A DNA stretch of 64,000 nucleotides, taken from Epiperipatus broadwayi (Eukaryota > Onychophora > Udeonychophora > Euonychophora > Peripatidae). Location: the NCBI GenBank assembly GCA_028023455.1, contig JAQFVV010011396.1, positions 1 to 64,000 of the forward strand. The letters are read 5' to 3'. Both the position numbers and the translations under genes were made by a program. How positions within the stretch are numbered: the first letter of the stretch is position 1; the number at the start of each line of letters is the position of its first letter. The notes under the pieces were generated by a model that worked only from the letters and a program-made list of their open reading frames with translations, did not search any database and had not been told where the DNA came from. Of this stretch, positions 36,791-49,589 are shown in pieces.

Positions 36791-37734
36791 CTTGCATACA
36801 AAAATGAGTTGTTTTTCAATAATTCATTTTATACACATTTTAAATTTAAAGACATTTATAATTAGTTAAGAGGTAACCTGATAAAAAGCTTTATAATCTC
36901 TCAAAAATTGACTATCCTTTTTTTAAAAAAGCATAAAAAAATCTGTAATAGAATTTGATAAAGTGATTTTTTTTAATATTGATTAAATATGTAAATTTTA
37001 TGTATATTCAAAATGGAATTAATTATGAAAATTATTATTTATTGTTTGACAAAATTAAATTTATAAATAATCTGTGCGCACATACATGTCAATGCTTGTC
37101 AAATAGAACATATATGCAAATTTTAATCATTTTGTTATTGAATATTAATTCTGTATTATAAATCATGCATCTGTGTGCATATATATGTAAACCATAGTAA
37201 CAATTTGAATTTTGAATAGTAATTACCTAAATCGCAATGTGATCATTTGAAATTTTGTTTTGTAATCAAAATCAGAAGCATATATGTATGTAATTTTATT
37301 TTTATGGATCTTAATTTCCATTTTTATTATTATTGTTAATAAACTTGTGTTTCAATTGTTAAAAATTATTTTGCATCAACCCTTGGTCATATACAGTAAT
37401 AGAGCTTATGTTCTCTGAGCTAGATTCGAGCATGGGATGAATATATGAATGGGGATGTGTATTTAGTTCTTTTGGGCATCCAGAAATAATCAGTCATCAT
37501 CCTGGTTGGCACAAAAGAGAATATTCCATAAAGCCCATGCACTATTTTTTTTATTTTACTTTAGTCTTATTAAAAGTTAAGTTTATAGTTGGCCAATACA
37601 AGTGGCCTGAGAATTGATGATAATCAGTCATGTTTTAATATTCCAGCATTATAGTTTGGATTTTTGATTATTGTGTATTATAATGGATGAGCACTAAGTT
37701 GATGCATCCAAATTATGTTTAAATAAGTTACCTA

Positions 37735-37810
37735 GCTGGCAAAGGCTCAATAGCTAGCCTGGTCTACAAAAGACCCGTTTCCAATCCAGTCACAAGATTG
37801 ACTGTTGATT
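37735..37810 (+). repeat. Possible tRNA-derived SINE head
   Basis: TAGCTGGCAAAGGCTCAATA is A-box-like, and CCGTTTCCAATCCAG, 30-40 bases on, is B-box-like. The spacing fits a pol III promoter of tRNA type, but stems do not form well. Confidence 0.3.
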
Positions 37811-40800
37811 TATTGTTCACATTTTATTATATTTTATTGTGGATCATTCATGATGATGATTGATTATTTATTTTGAGTATTAGTATTACTTATAATTACT
37901 TTTTGATAATGCTGGTTGATGGTTAATTAATTATGCTTGTATTTGCTCTTTTGATCTGGCTGTGCTGATCTCTCAATGAACTCAGATTCTCTAATCTCAT
38001 GCTCTTATAAAGTACTATATTACTTATATATACTTTTGTAAATAGTTTGTAAATTATTGATTTACTTTACTTGGAATTGATGATGATTTTCCATCACCCA
38101 GATCAAACTTCTTTTCCTTTCATATCCATTACCCCCATCCCATTACAATATATTTATTTTGTATTTTATTTTTGGTAATTGTTTATGATATAATTTTATT
38201 GTTTATTGCTTATTTATTTATGTACTTTTGTAAATTGCCAAAACTGATTTTTTTTATATATATTTTTGTTGTGTGTGTATTATTATTTTATTTTTAATAT
38301 TTAAAAAAATCAACAATTATTGTAATGAAGATTTTTAAGTTAGCATGTGAAAGGTTTAAACAATGGAAAGAAATTACTATACCAACAAAATATATAATCA
38401 TCGCCATAAAACTGAAAGAAAGAAGTCAAAACTTTACTTAGTCTGTTTCATAATTTCTTCTTTTGTTGTCAGTGACTTAAGTGTGTAGATATTTAATATT
38501 CACGCTTTCAGATCTAAGTACTTTAGACTGGCTTGGATATATAGAAAGACAAGTAAAGAATAGGGTGGACCACCCTATTCTTATTAAATTTTCTGTCTTG
38601 TATTTACGATCTGAATGGCTGTTAGGTAGTGGGGAGCGTGAGAGATTTGCAGTCTCTCAATTTAATTTTAATACTGTTTGCACTTTATAAAATAAATATT
38701 ATTTACAGTATTAGACCTAGATACAGCATCAGTATGTCAGGCTAGAACAAGAGATTACTTTCTGGGGCAAAGGACTCTTTTTACTTATCTTATTTCACTA
38801 TCAAAATCCAGTGAAACATAAAATCACCAAGCTAAAAGTCTATCTCAGAGAGAATAGCTATTCTAACTGTAAGATCTTCTAATCATTTTGTCTAAATGAT
38901 CAAATAAATCTGCCAATACAGATAAATCATCAATTTGAATCTTGATAAAAAAAGGAAATGACTGAGTTTAATTGTTCAAGCAGTAAATATAAACACGTAT
39001 TCGTTAATGTATTTTTTTAAAGTTATTTCAACCGCTATGGAATTAAACCAAAATCAAAATATTTTAAATAAACAAGAAACTGTAAATGGTAAAGAAAGTT
39101 GAGATTATATTGGTAACTACAAATTGATCAATTTATTTATTTTGTTCATTTTAAAACTTTTTTTTTTTTAAAAAAAAAAACTCATTTTAAAAATAGGTGT
39201 TTTATATATATATATATATATAACAATTTGGAATTTTAATCGGTCATTATAATTAAAAAAATATATTCATTTTCCATAAAATATTAAAACTTATATTTAT
39301 GATAGTTTATTTATGATGTCAATGAATAAATTATTTTAATATCTTAAATTAAATAATAAAAGTGATGCCAAAGCCAATTTATTAATTAATTTTTAATTAT
39401 TTTTTTTTATGAATCTTATATACATAAATTGATTATAAATTCCAGGTTAAAAACAATGACTATAGATATTGCACTTCATTCATTTATAAAACTTGTTTAA
39501 TTTAAATGTATTATGTATATACATATACCAAGCATAAATATTGTGTATGATTTAAATTGATAAACAAATAAAGTGTTACATCTTTGCGTAAGGAATCATT
39601 TTTAAATATATATATATAACATAATAGATTTGTGCCTTGTAGATTGATTTTTCTACATATGTTATCTAGGAGTTGTTTTGATATGTATTTTGTCTATAAA
39701 AGTTGTATAATATGGATCATAGATATATATATTTCGTAGTAGGCATTTAATGAAGCCCAGATCAATGAAGTTATAAATAAAATATTGAATTTTGCAGGCT
39801 AGGATGGAAGCCTTATATCTATAATAAGTATAAATATTTGGTGCTCATGATAAAAGAGTAACACGGTTCAATATAAATAAAGCAAATAGATATATACACA
39901 TAGCATAGTGGGAAAGAATTTTTATTCTATTTTGTGTTGTTGCTTTGTTAAATAATCCAGCCTTGAGATGCACATTTATGATATTAAATTATTACTTAAA
40001 CAAGCTATTATCAACTTATCACTTTTTTATTTATTTATTACAGTTTTGTATATGATAATTGATGAATGATTCCTATGCAAACATAAATTCCAATTCATGC
40101 TTTTTGCTCCTAAGTATTTCCATTTGACTCATGTTTAACAAAATTGGAAATTTGAAAAGTCAACTGATTTTGTATGTTCTTACATATATTTATTGCCGTT
40201 TGAAAAGATCTAACCACAATTTAAAATAAAGCATATATCATTTGTTTTATAAGAAATGACTTGGTGTTTTTATTTAAAGTTTATTAATATCTTTATTTTC
40301 TCTTTTCAGTGCAGAAGTCATTAGTTAATTTGGTAGATTTACAATCAATTAAACGATAATATTGTGTTTTGTTAATCATTCATTTAAGCCATCATTAATT
40401 GGAATATTAAGTCATATAATCTTTGTTTGTAAATATAGGTTGGATTCAACAAAATTCCCTTTGCTTCCAACTTATATTTTGGTAAATAATCAAATCATTA
40501 CTTAAGTTAACCCTGAGAGTAAACCACTTAATGTGTTTTTGTCATTGCTCTTTGGTATCCAGGTATATTTTGCAAATAGCTATCGAAGAAGCAATATAAG
40601 TAATAATTAAACCACATTCTCTCATGCATAATATAACTTCTGATGCATGGGTGTAGTTTATCAACAATTGCTGCCCAAACCTGTCAGTTGTTCAAATAAA
40701 GACTTAGCATCACAACCCACTTTAAATTCATTGATTGAGCTAGTTTATATTTTGTTATACATATACTTTAAGAAAAATAAATCAAAACCGGAGATGTTAT

Positions 40801-40920
40801 AATGGAAGTGAATTGTCCATTTTAATTAGCTCATAATGAATAAGGCGATTTCATCTTTTTTCATACGTATATCACATTCCATTACATTTACTGCCCAATC
40901 ATTAGAACGATTGGACGTTC
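37811..40920. other. AT-rich non-coding region with simple repeats
   Basis: It holds T/A homopolymer runs (about 39155-39180) and TA runs (about 39203-39224 and 39605-39618). The 69-codon frame at 38481-38690 has no supporting features. Confidence 0.45.
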
Positions 40921-40924
40921 CATT

Positions 40925-41060
40925 ACAATATACATATTTAAATTATTTTTCAATTTTAACACGCAATTTGCATATCTTTCCATTTTTAGTACAAGTATTT
41001 TTTTTTTTAAATTAAGAAAACAAATTCAAAATATTTCAATACCCTTACATTAATTAATTA
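40925..41060 (+). repeat. Dispersed AT-rich repeat, copy 3
   Basis: This copy spans both halves seen separately at 30770-30855 and 29298-29420, including AAATTAAGAAAACAAATTCA. It is therefore the most complete copy in the window. Confidence 0.55.
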
Positions 41061-41749
41061 TAAAGTCAATTTTGTTTTATATAGAGTGGAGCAGTCTATT
41101 ATATCATTAATACTTCTTTACAAGATCTCAAATTCATTTTCTCAAATAGGATTTAAGAAATGAATTTTATATTTTGGGAATAGACAAACGGACTAAACAA
41201 CCAACATGGTGTATTTTATTTTTATTCTGTCGAAATTTAAGCCTGTATTTTCCACCGAATGTTTAATATTACAAAGCTGATGTAACAAAAGTTATCTACT
41301 ATGAATATAAAAACTATAAATTTAACATTTGGGATAATAATATTCTTAGCATTTCAGAAAGCATAATCTACTAATGGGGTCGATTCAATATCTTCTATAA
41401 AAAAACTCGTGATAGATGTACTAACTGTTGCTTATTATTTTTATTACGGTAATTAATAAAAAAAATTATACAAATAAAATTATGCTTATTTGTGTCTGCA
41501 ATAAATTCATCAAAATAAATTTCTATTACTTTTTAAATTTTTTTCGATTTATTATTTAACGGAAATACTTCTTCATAGGAATATATTGTAAATATAAATA
41601 CATCTTTCTTTGGCAAAACACAATTTCGTGATAAATTAATTCAAACAATAGATTTTATTAATGTTGAAAATGTTTAACCTTGACTTTGAAGTTTTTTTAT
41701 TTTATTTTGATTAATTGATTTCGAAGAATTTCAATTACAATGAAGCGAT

Positions 41750-43720
41750 TCTTATTTCCAATTACATACGTTTTGTTTTTATTATTGAATTTAATAAAAC
41801 CATTTGTATTTTTTACCTTAGACTTTCGTCATTCCTCTGGGTGTGTGTGTTCGCAAGCAAATTTGAAAAAAATTAAAGCCCATAAATAATCCTTTCCCTA
41901 CACATATAAGGTTTAAACCTCCATCGTCATACGATTTCACTAAATGCTGTTTATCAAGATAAGACTGCAGTCATTTCTTACCGCTAAGTCTATGTGACAG
42001 ACGTATCGACGGTTCGCTTTTTTTTTTCAAGTTATATTTAGTCTTTATTGGTAAGTATGTTTTTTGAAATTTTCCCTTCATTTTAGAAACTTTCATGTAA
42101 TTGAAAAATGAATTAATTATTAATTCACATTAATTGATGTATGATATATTCATTTTTTAACATCTCTTTCTAAAGTTTAATTTTTTCCTTTAAATTAGTA
42201 GTCAATTTCATAAATTCTAAACGAGAAGTTTGCATAACTTTAATAGTTGTCTTGCATTGGTGGTCGAGAGGTCAGTGCGATTGCCTTATAAGCAGTTGCC
42301 CGGGTTGCGGGTTCGCGTCCCGGCCGATGCTATGACACTTAAAAATAATAATTTTTAAAAGTTAAACTTTACAGTTTTTCTTCTAAATAAAAATTAAAAT
42401 ATTTCAACATTTTATGTTAACTAATAAATTTTACTCAATAAGATTTATAAAATCAATTTTGTCTTGTCTTAGGAATAGGCTAACAAATTACTGTATAACT
42501 AATGTTGCGCAATGCATTTTTCCAGTTACTATATCGATGACTATATTTTCCCTGAGTTTGATTTTCTTGTGTTTATATATAATTTGGACTGTTATTATAG
42601 ATGCTATAAATTTAAACATTTTGGATAACAGCGTACACCGTTTTTGAAAGCGTGTCTGTGTAACGTGTACTCCCTAATTATGTAGCAAACCAAAATGCTT
42701 GAATAAAGTTTACTCAAATTTCATTATTTTAACCACTTAACATTTAACACAAAGGGAGAGTAAATTATCTGGTATATATCCCAATTATTATTATAAAGCT
42801 ATAAACATACGTATTTTGGTTAACAGCATATATGTTTACCAGTATCGCTTTTGAAAGCTAATGTACCCGTTCGTCGCAATATTTAAATCCTATGTATAAT
42901 AGGCAGTTAAAGGAATGCTTTCAAAAACGGCATATGCTGTTATCCAGAATGTTAAATTTATAGCATCTGTAATAACAGTTCGATTATATATAGACATAAG
43001 TAAAGCAAACTCAGGGAAAATATAGCCATCGATATGGGAATTGGCAAAATGTATTGCGCAATATTAATTTACACAATAGTCTATTTGTCCATTCCTAAAG
43101 CAAGACAAAATTGATTTTATAAATCTTATTAGGTAAAATTTATTAATTCATGTAAAATATTGAAATATTTTTATTTAGATAAAAAAAACTGTAAAGTTTA
43201 ACTTTCAAAAACTATTTAAAAAAAACTGCCGATTTATGCAATCTCCTTGTTTAGAATTTGTGAATTTGAATAATAATTAAACAACAAAAAAGTAAATTTT
43301 AGAAAGAATAAATAATTCATCAATTAATGTGAATTAATTAATTCATTTTAAATGAGAAAAAATAAACATACTTACCAATAAAGACTGAATACAACTTGGA
43401 AAAAAAGCAGAGCATTGACGCATCTGTCACATATAGTTGGTGGTAAAAATAACTGCTCTTATCTTCATAAGCAGCATTTAATAAAACCGTATTAATTTTA
43501 AACAATCAAATGTCAAGCTTTATAAACGATGACAGTTAATAAGATCAGGATAAAATCCTATGTATGTAGCAAAAGGATTATTAATGGGTTTTAATTTTTT
43601 TTTGCAAATTTGCGTGTGAACACACTCAGAGGAATGACGAAAGTATAAGGGGAAAAAAACCAAATGATTTAATTAGATTCAATAAAGTAAAAAAAAAAAA
43701 AACGTATGGAATTGGAAAGA
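41750..43720. repeat. Large imperfect palindrome at the 5' side of the Penelope-like element
   Basis: The left arm (about 41750-42660) and right arm (about 42895-43720) are inverted copies. Anchor pairs are ACTTTCGTCATTCCTCTG at about 41824 and its complement at about 43630, the AATAAAGACT/AGTCTTTATT pair near 42043 and 43377, and GGATAACAGC/GCTGTTATCC near 42622 and 42937. A third partial copy of the inner end lies at about 42790-42865. The right arm ends inside the first codons of the Penelope frame. Inverted terminal pseudo-LTRs are a known arrangement of Penelope-like elements, so these arms are probably part of that element or of two copies inserted head to head. Confidence 0.7.
42254..42330 (+). 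tRNA. tRNA-like sequence, anticodon TAT (Ile-like), probably SINE-derived or degenerate
   Basis: The acceptor arms GCATTGG (42254-42260) and CCGATGC (42324-42330) pair over all seven positions, with one G-T. The anticodon stem ATTGC/GCAGT closes a seven-base loop, CTTATAA, with T before and A after the anticodon TAT (42287-42289). The T-arm is GCGGG-TTCGCGT-CCCGG with one G-G mismatch and a C in place of the usual A in the loop. The variable region is about 10 bases, long for an isoleucine tRNA, and the D-arm is weak. It is the most GC-rich piece of the area and is missing from the opposite palindrome arm. The oddities favour a tRNA-like insertion over a working tRNA gene. Confidence 0.45.
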
Positions 43721-44330
43721 ACTGACATATTGGCAAGCTTTGATGTGGAAAGTCTGTTTACAAATGTACCATGTGATGAGGCATTTTCTATTGTAGGGAA
43801 AATGTATGATGATAATAATCTACAAATCAGAACAGCTCTACCTATTGATAGTATAATGGAATTATTAACATTCAGTGTAACAACAACATACTTTCAATAT
43901 AACTCAGAATTCTTCCAACAAAATCAAAGGATGCCCATAGGATTACTACTGTCACCCTTGCTCAGCAACATTTACATGGAAGAGCTTGAAACCACAGCCA
44001 TAAATATTACTCCATATCCACCTAAAGTCTGGCTTTGATATGTTGATATATTTATGGTATGGCCACTTGGTGAGGTAAAATTATAGTCATTCTGGATGCA
44101 CATTAACAACATATCTACAATTAAATTCATGATGGAATCAGAACAAGAACAAAAATTGGCATTCTTGGATGTTCTTGTGACAAGACTCTCAGGGCAAAGT
44201 AAAAACAACAGTGTGTAGGAAACCAACACACACTGGCAGATACTTGGCATATACATTCAATCATACAAGCAGCACTAAACAAGGAATTGTACTATCACTA
44301 TGGAACAGAGCAAAGGAGGTTTGTTCAAAA
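43706..44330 (+). pseudogene. Penelope-type reverse transcriptase, catalytic box damaged
   Basis: The frame from ATG 43706 contains ILASFDVESLFTNVP (first catalytic aspartate block), then NQRMPIGLLLSPLLSNIYME (block with the usual proline-leucine-serine-proline core), then a TGA stop at 44036-44038. Immediately after it the Y-V-D-D box reads Y-V-D-I-F (44039-44053): one of the two paired aspartates is missing without a frame change. Further on, FMMESEQEQKLAFLDVLV (about 44130-44185) and after a frameshift RKPTHTGRYLAYTFNH (about 44217-44265) are typical Penelope RT blocks. Confidence 0.8.
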
Positions 44331-44557
44331 ACCAGTGATTTGGAAAAAAAGGAATCAAATAGAACAAATGCTTGTGAAGAATGGTCATCTATCAGCAGTC
44401 ATCAGGAAAACCTTCAATAGACAACCCAAAGAGACACCAAAAGAGAAGACAATTATTGGTATGGTAGTGTATCCATACATACCAGGAATGGCTGACAAAT
44501 AAAATAAAATCTGCATACATTAGAACTTCTTTCCAAAGCCATACCACACTTTGACAA

Positions 44558-44927
44558 ATGCTTACTTCTACTAAACCTAAACTGGAAATGCTTAAGAACA
44601 AAAACTGCATCTATGAAATACCATGTGAATGTGGAAGGAAATACATTGGTGAGACCTGTCACCCTGTTGAACAGCGATTGAAAGAGCACAAACTATGGTT
44701 AAAAGATAAAAACAGATGTGTCTACCATAGCAGATCATGTATGTACTAATGATCATATGCTTAAGTGGGAAAATACAAAGATATTGGATAAAAAGGAAAA
44801 AATGCATAGAAGAAAATTCAAGGAAGCTGCTTATATGATAATGGTAAATAATCCTATAAGTCAACCCAGTGTGGCAATACACAATGTATGGAAACCTTTA
44901 ATTAATCTTGCCCTTAGGAAAAAATAA
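44558..44927 (+). pseudogene. GIY-YIG endonuclease domain of the Penelope-like element
   Basis: From ATG 44558 the frame includes NCIYEIPCECGRKYIGET (about 44604-44655), the GIY and YIG strands with the paired cysteines typical of Penelope. VEQRLKEHK follows, with the conserved arginine and histidine. A frameshift near 44715 moves the rest to another frame: IADHVCTNDHMLKW, with the downstream histidine motif, and a basic, helical C-terminus ending RKK. All expected nuclease landmarks are visible, though not in one frame. Confidence 0.75.
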
Positions 44928-45260
44928 AAAAACAACTAATTAGCCTCATTAAAAAAATGGAAGGACTTGGGAGGATTTGAACCAACCCTCATATATAAAA
45001 TTTCTACTATATGTTGCCTTTGATAGAATAGCTCAGTTAGTAGTGTTTGCCTTAAATTCTATAATCAAGAATGGAAGAGGAGAGAATATTATTCCAAATG
45101 TTGTGTAATTACTAACCGATATTGTCTATTTGTGTGTTATTACTAACAAGTTATTTGTATTTGAAAAGTTTAAATAAAGTTTAAAATTTTCTATACATTC
45201 AACATTCACTCATAAATGATGGAAATACTCCAACATATCACATCTTATAATTTTATAATG

Positions 45261-46750
45261 TTTTAATATTCTACTTCGAGAATAGGAAATTCCAAATTTA
45301 AGTTTTTTTATATTGTATCATTTTGTTGTTAAACAAACTGCAGTTATCGAATTTGAACCAAAAACTGTCCTAACATTGGTATTGTAATGGTCAGAATCAT
45401 GTGATCAGCCAACAAGATTTAGAGACCTAGCAAAAGTACTTTCAACTTAGCATGTTTGGGATATGGTAGTCACAGAACAGTACTAAGCTTTAACCTATTT
45501 GTCAGTGCTCCAAAATCTCCACTATCCAACCAATGCTCCTGATGCCACTAATGGTCATCATTTTTCTTCGGTCCCAGTGGTCAGGGTAAAACAAGGACTC
45601 TATCAATTCAAATTTAGCCTGTCATGCACTAGAATTATCAAATTAATCTAAGATACTCACCAAATACTTTGATATAGCTCAGAATATTATTTCACATATT
45701 TCATAGGTTTTGAATGTATACATATATGGCTTAACTACATAAGTTCCTGCAGGAAGATAAATAATATTAATTTGGATCCAATTTAGCAGCATTTCAAAGT
45801 TTTTAGCATTTGCTAATGAAACTGCTGGCAATATTACATATGAGAATTCTTTATTATGGCAATAAACATTTATTATGACATAAGTAGAGCAATAATTTAT
45901 TACTTAATTCATTAGATATGTTCAAGCATTTGTTCTGGGTTTTTTAAAAGCCATTCACAAAGCACATAACTAATCAGTTTATAAAATCCATTTAAATTCA
46001 TGTAAGTTTATTGATAACATACTTTTTTAAAAAAAATTAACTGCAAATGAGGAGAACAATAAAATAAAATAAATTCACATCCAATTTCACGCTCTTCCAC
46101 CCGTTCCTTTTATCAGCACATTTAGCGATAAGTTAAGAAAAAGTCCATTAAATTATAAGTTATACATTTGTTCCTTATTTTCAGATATAAATGGTTAGGT
46201 AAATGTTTTAACAATAATAATAATAAGCAGGTTAGAATAAATTATCCGCACACTCTTTCCGTTTAAACTTCATTCCTTTATAGTTAGCAAAACTTTTCAG
46301 TACAATAGAATCCATACATTCCAGTTATTTCTCTAGTGTTAGAGAGTAAATAAAGGTAAATCAAACATAACATAAACATATATTTCAATTACTTCTTTAA
46401 TATTAGAATTAAGATTTAGGTAAAATATTTTTGAAATATAAACACACATTTCTATTGTTTCTTTAATATTAGAAATTAAAGTTAACTGGTTTATAATATA
46501 GGAGTTTGCTATTAACTGAAAGGAGACCCTTTGATATTACTATGTGATTATTCATATAGTATACGAACATGGATGGGCTGCTCACCAACACGCATTAGCC
46601 AGCATGGTGAGTTTATTGGCTTATTACCTCTGAGTTTAAGATCAAGAAACACCATGGTCTTTCTTCTCAGTGCCTGATAAGGCAGAATGAATGTTTGTGT
46701 AAATGATAAATATTTTTCCAATACATATATACAATTATGACAGACAAAAA
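45261..46750. other. Non-coding region between two retroelements
   Basis: A patch of mixed composition at about 45360-45620 could not be identified. There is no gene, RNA or repeat match. Confidence 0.4.
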
Positions 46751-46858
46751 TAAAGCATGGCCCTTATTCCCAGGAGGCTGTAAAGTCACCAACCAAGGCA
46801 GCAGTTGGTGGCGGAGGGTGCTAAGAATCCCCTGATTGCGGACCCAGGCTGCCATTTG

Positions 46859-47827
46859 ATGACGACTTTTTATTTAGGTACTTACAACTGCAGATCACTT
46901 TCAAGTGAAGGAAGATTGCAAGAATTAGAAGAAGAATTGTCTTATATTAAATGGGACATTATTGGACTTTGTGAAGTTAGAAGAAAAGGTGAAGAAACAA
47001 TTGATTTAAAAAGTGGACATATACTCTATTATAAAGGCACACATATTGGAAATACAAGTGGAGTAGGATTCATTATAAATAAAAAGTGGAAGAACAATAT
47101 TGTGGAGATTGATGGTGTATCAGACAGAGTTGCAAGATTAGTTATACAACTTAATAGCAGATACCAAATGCAGATAATTCAGGTTTATGCCCCAACAAGT
47201 TCTCATAGTGATGAAGTAGTAGAAGATTTTTATATGGATGTACAAAAGGCTTTTGATCAGAGTAAACAACATTTTAAAATTGTTATGGGAGACTTTAATG
47301 CTAGAATTGGTAGACAAATGAAAGATGAAATTGCTGTAGGTAATTTTGGTTATGGTAATAGAAATGAGAAAGGACATAGACTTGTGGAGTTTGCAGAAAA
47401 AGAAAAACTTTATATTATGAATTCATTTTTTGAGAAAAATGTTAAAAGGAAATGGACATGGAAGCATCCAAATGAAGGTACAGCAGAATTGGATTATATT
47501 TTGACTAACAGGAAATACATATTTCAAGATTGTAATGTTCTTAATAAATTTAACACAGGAAGTGATCATCGATTAGTAAGGTGTAAGTTACGTGTTAATG
47601 TAAAACTAGAGAGACAAAAATTATTAAGAAAAACAATATTTACAGTTGATATTCCTAATATTCAGAAACATTCTAATGAATTTAAATTAGAACTTACAAA
47701 TAGGTTTCAAGTGTTAGGAGATTTTGAACGTGATTCAGATTTGAATGAAATTAATATGAAAATAACTGATATACTTTTAAAAACTGCAACAAAGATAGCT
47801 GGTAGAAAAAAAGCAGCAATTGACTAA
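46859..47827 (+). pseudogene. RTE LINE endonuclease region
   Basis: The first ATG in the frame is at 46859 (MTTFYLGTYNCRSL). The apurinic/apyrimidinic endonuclease motifs appear in order: TYNCRSL, IIGLCEVRRKGEE (the metal-binding glutamate), QVYAPTSS, VMGDFNARIG, ELDYILTN and GSDHRLVRCKL with the catalytic histidine. This domain nicks target DNA to prime reverse transcription. The frame ends at 47827, eight bases into the overlapping RT frame, so a single indel separates what should be one polyprotein. Many insect proteins annotated 'craniofacial development protein 2-like' are this domain; that name should not be used for a host function here. Confidence 0.85.
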
Positions 47828-49589
47828 TAAAATTTCTACTGAGACTAGAGAATTTATGAAGAAAAGAAGGAATATGAAGATATACAAAAATGATGTATTA
47901 AAAAGAATTGAATATCTCGAATTTTGTAAAATGGTACGGAAAAGAGTTGAAAATGATATAAGAAAGTATAACTGTGAAATAGCATGGAAAGCTGTAGAAG
48001 AAAATAAAAGTCTCAAGAATGTTAAACAACATTTTGGTATTGGTAGGAAATTTATATCTGGAATAAGAAAAAAAGATGGAATTATTACTAAAAAGAGAGA
48101 TGACATCATGAAATTGGTAGAAGATTTTTATCAAGAATTATATAGTAATAAAGAACAAGTACCTCCTATATCTATTACATCTTCTGAATTGCCCAGAATT
48201 TTAAATGAAGAAGTGAGACATGCAATTAAATGTATGAAGAAAGGAAAGGCTCCAGGAAATGATGGAATTATAATTGATATATTAAAAGAAGCAGGTGAAG
48301 AAATAGAAACAGTTTTAGCAAAGTTATATACCAAATGTCTAAATGATAAAGATGTACCGGAAGATTGGAAGAATGCAGTAATAATATTAATATTTAAAAA
48401 AGGTGATAAAGAAGATATTAGAAATTACAGACCTATCAGCCTTTTATCAGTTTTATATAAAATTTTTACCAAGATAATTACAACTCGTCTACAGAGAACT
48501 TTGGATTTCCACCAACCAAGAGAACAAGCTGGATTTAAAAGTGGTTTTAGTACAATAGATCATATCCAGGTATTGAGAGAAGTCATAAAAAGGATAAATG
48601 AATTTGAGTTGTCATTATGTTTTGGATTTGTAGATTCTGAAAAGGCATTCGATTCTATACACATTTCTTCAGTGATTAAAGCATTGGATCATCAAGGTAT
48701 AGATCCAGGATATTGTCATATTTTAAAGAATATTTATAAAAATGCAACAGCAACAATTAGATTACATAATGATACTGGAAAAATCAACATTGAGAAAGGT
48801 GTAAGACAAGGTGACTCCATATCTCCAAAACTTTTTACAGCAGTGCTGCAAGAAGTATTTTGTGGATTAAAATAGGAAACTAAAGGAATGAAAGTAAATG
48901 GAGAGTAATTAAGTCATTTAGATTTTGCAGATGATGTAGTTGTTTTTGCAAATAATGCTTCAGAGCTGCAGGAAATAGCAGATGAAAGTAGAAAAGTAGG
49001 ACTAAAGATAAATGTTAAAAAGACTAAAGTAATGTTTAATCGATTTGCTCAAAATATGAAAATAAAGATTGATTATGAAGAAGTTAACAGTTACAAATAC
49101 CTTGGTCAGATTATTAATACAGATGGAAACATAATGGAGGAAAATAATCATAGAATTAAACTTGGTTGGAGTGCTTTTGGTAGAAATAACTTGATACTAA
49201 AAGGAAATATGCCTATGTGTTTGAAAAGAATGGTTTTTAACAAATGTGTTTTACCAGTTCTTATTTATGGATATGAGACTTGGACACTTAATAGAAGAAC
49301 AATACAGAGACTTCAGACCACTCAAAGGAGTATGGAGAGATGTATGTTGGAAGTAACAAGAAGAGATCGAAAACGCAATGTATGGATAAGACAACAAAGA
49401 GGTGTTACTGACCTTATTGAAAAAATTAAAAGATTGAAATGGAGTTGGGCTGGACATATTGCTAGACGAAATGATAATAGATGGACAATTGAAATTTTAA
49501 ACTGGATTCCAAGAGATTTTAAAAGACCCAGAAAGAGACCACATGTGAGATGGATGGATGAAATACGAAAATGTGCAGGGGTGTTGTGA
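47820..49589 (+). pseudogene. RTE LINE reverse transcriptase region, two in-frame stops
   Basis: One frame from 47820 to 49589 is interrupted by TAG at 48873-48875 and TAA at 48906-48908. The RT blocks are all present: GKAPGNDGIIIDILKEAG, PEDWKNAVIILIFKKGD with NYRPISLLSVLYKIF, and QAGFKSGFSTIDHIQVL. They continue with CFGFVDSEKAFDSI (first catalytic aspartate), GVRQGDSISPKLFTAVLQ and FADDVVVF (48924-48947, catalytic pair intact). The C-terminal part holds YKYLGQII, LPVLIYGYETW and WAGHIARR. After 49589 a frameshift moves the last segment (AKDRRRWIKLGETFILQW) to another frame, ending near 49658. Confidence 0.85.

Larger units (their letters stand above)
43706..45260 (+). mobile_element. Penelope-like retroelement (RT plus GIY-YIG endonuclease), inactivated
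   Basis: RT and GIY-YIG parts follow each other on the + strand in the Penelope order, and the 3' untranslated region matches the detached fragment at 1222-1560. Reading frames are broken at least four times. The 5' end adjoins a large palindrome. The 3' end contains a tRNA-like A-box (ATAGCTCAGTTAG, about 45028) within a region that also carries GGATTTGAACC, the complement of a B-box. The element copies itself through RNA and inserts using the GIY-YIG nuclease. Confidence 0.8.

Noticed and set aside
42414-42647. Hydrophobic 77-codon frame as a membrane protein
   Set aside because: It lies within the palindrome arm, and its counterpart in the other arm is not open. Hydrophobic residues are expected from T-rich codons.
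46859-47827. Host 'craniofacial development protein 2-like' gene
   Set aside because: The frame is directly followed by a reverse transcriptase with RTE-type ending, so it is the endonuclease of a LINE.
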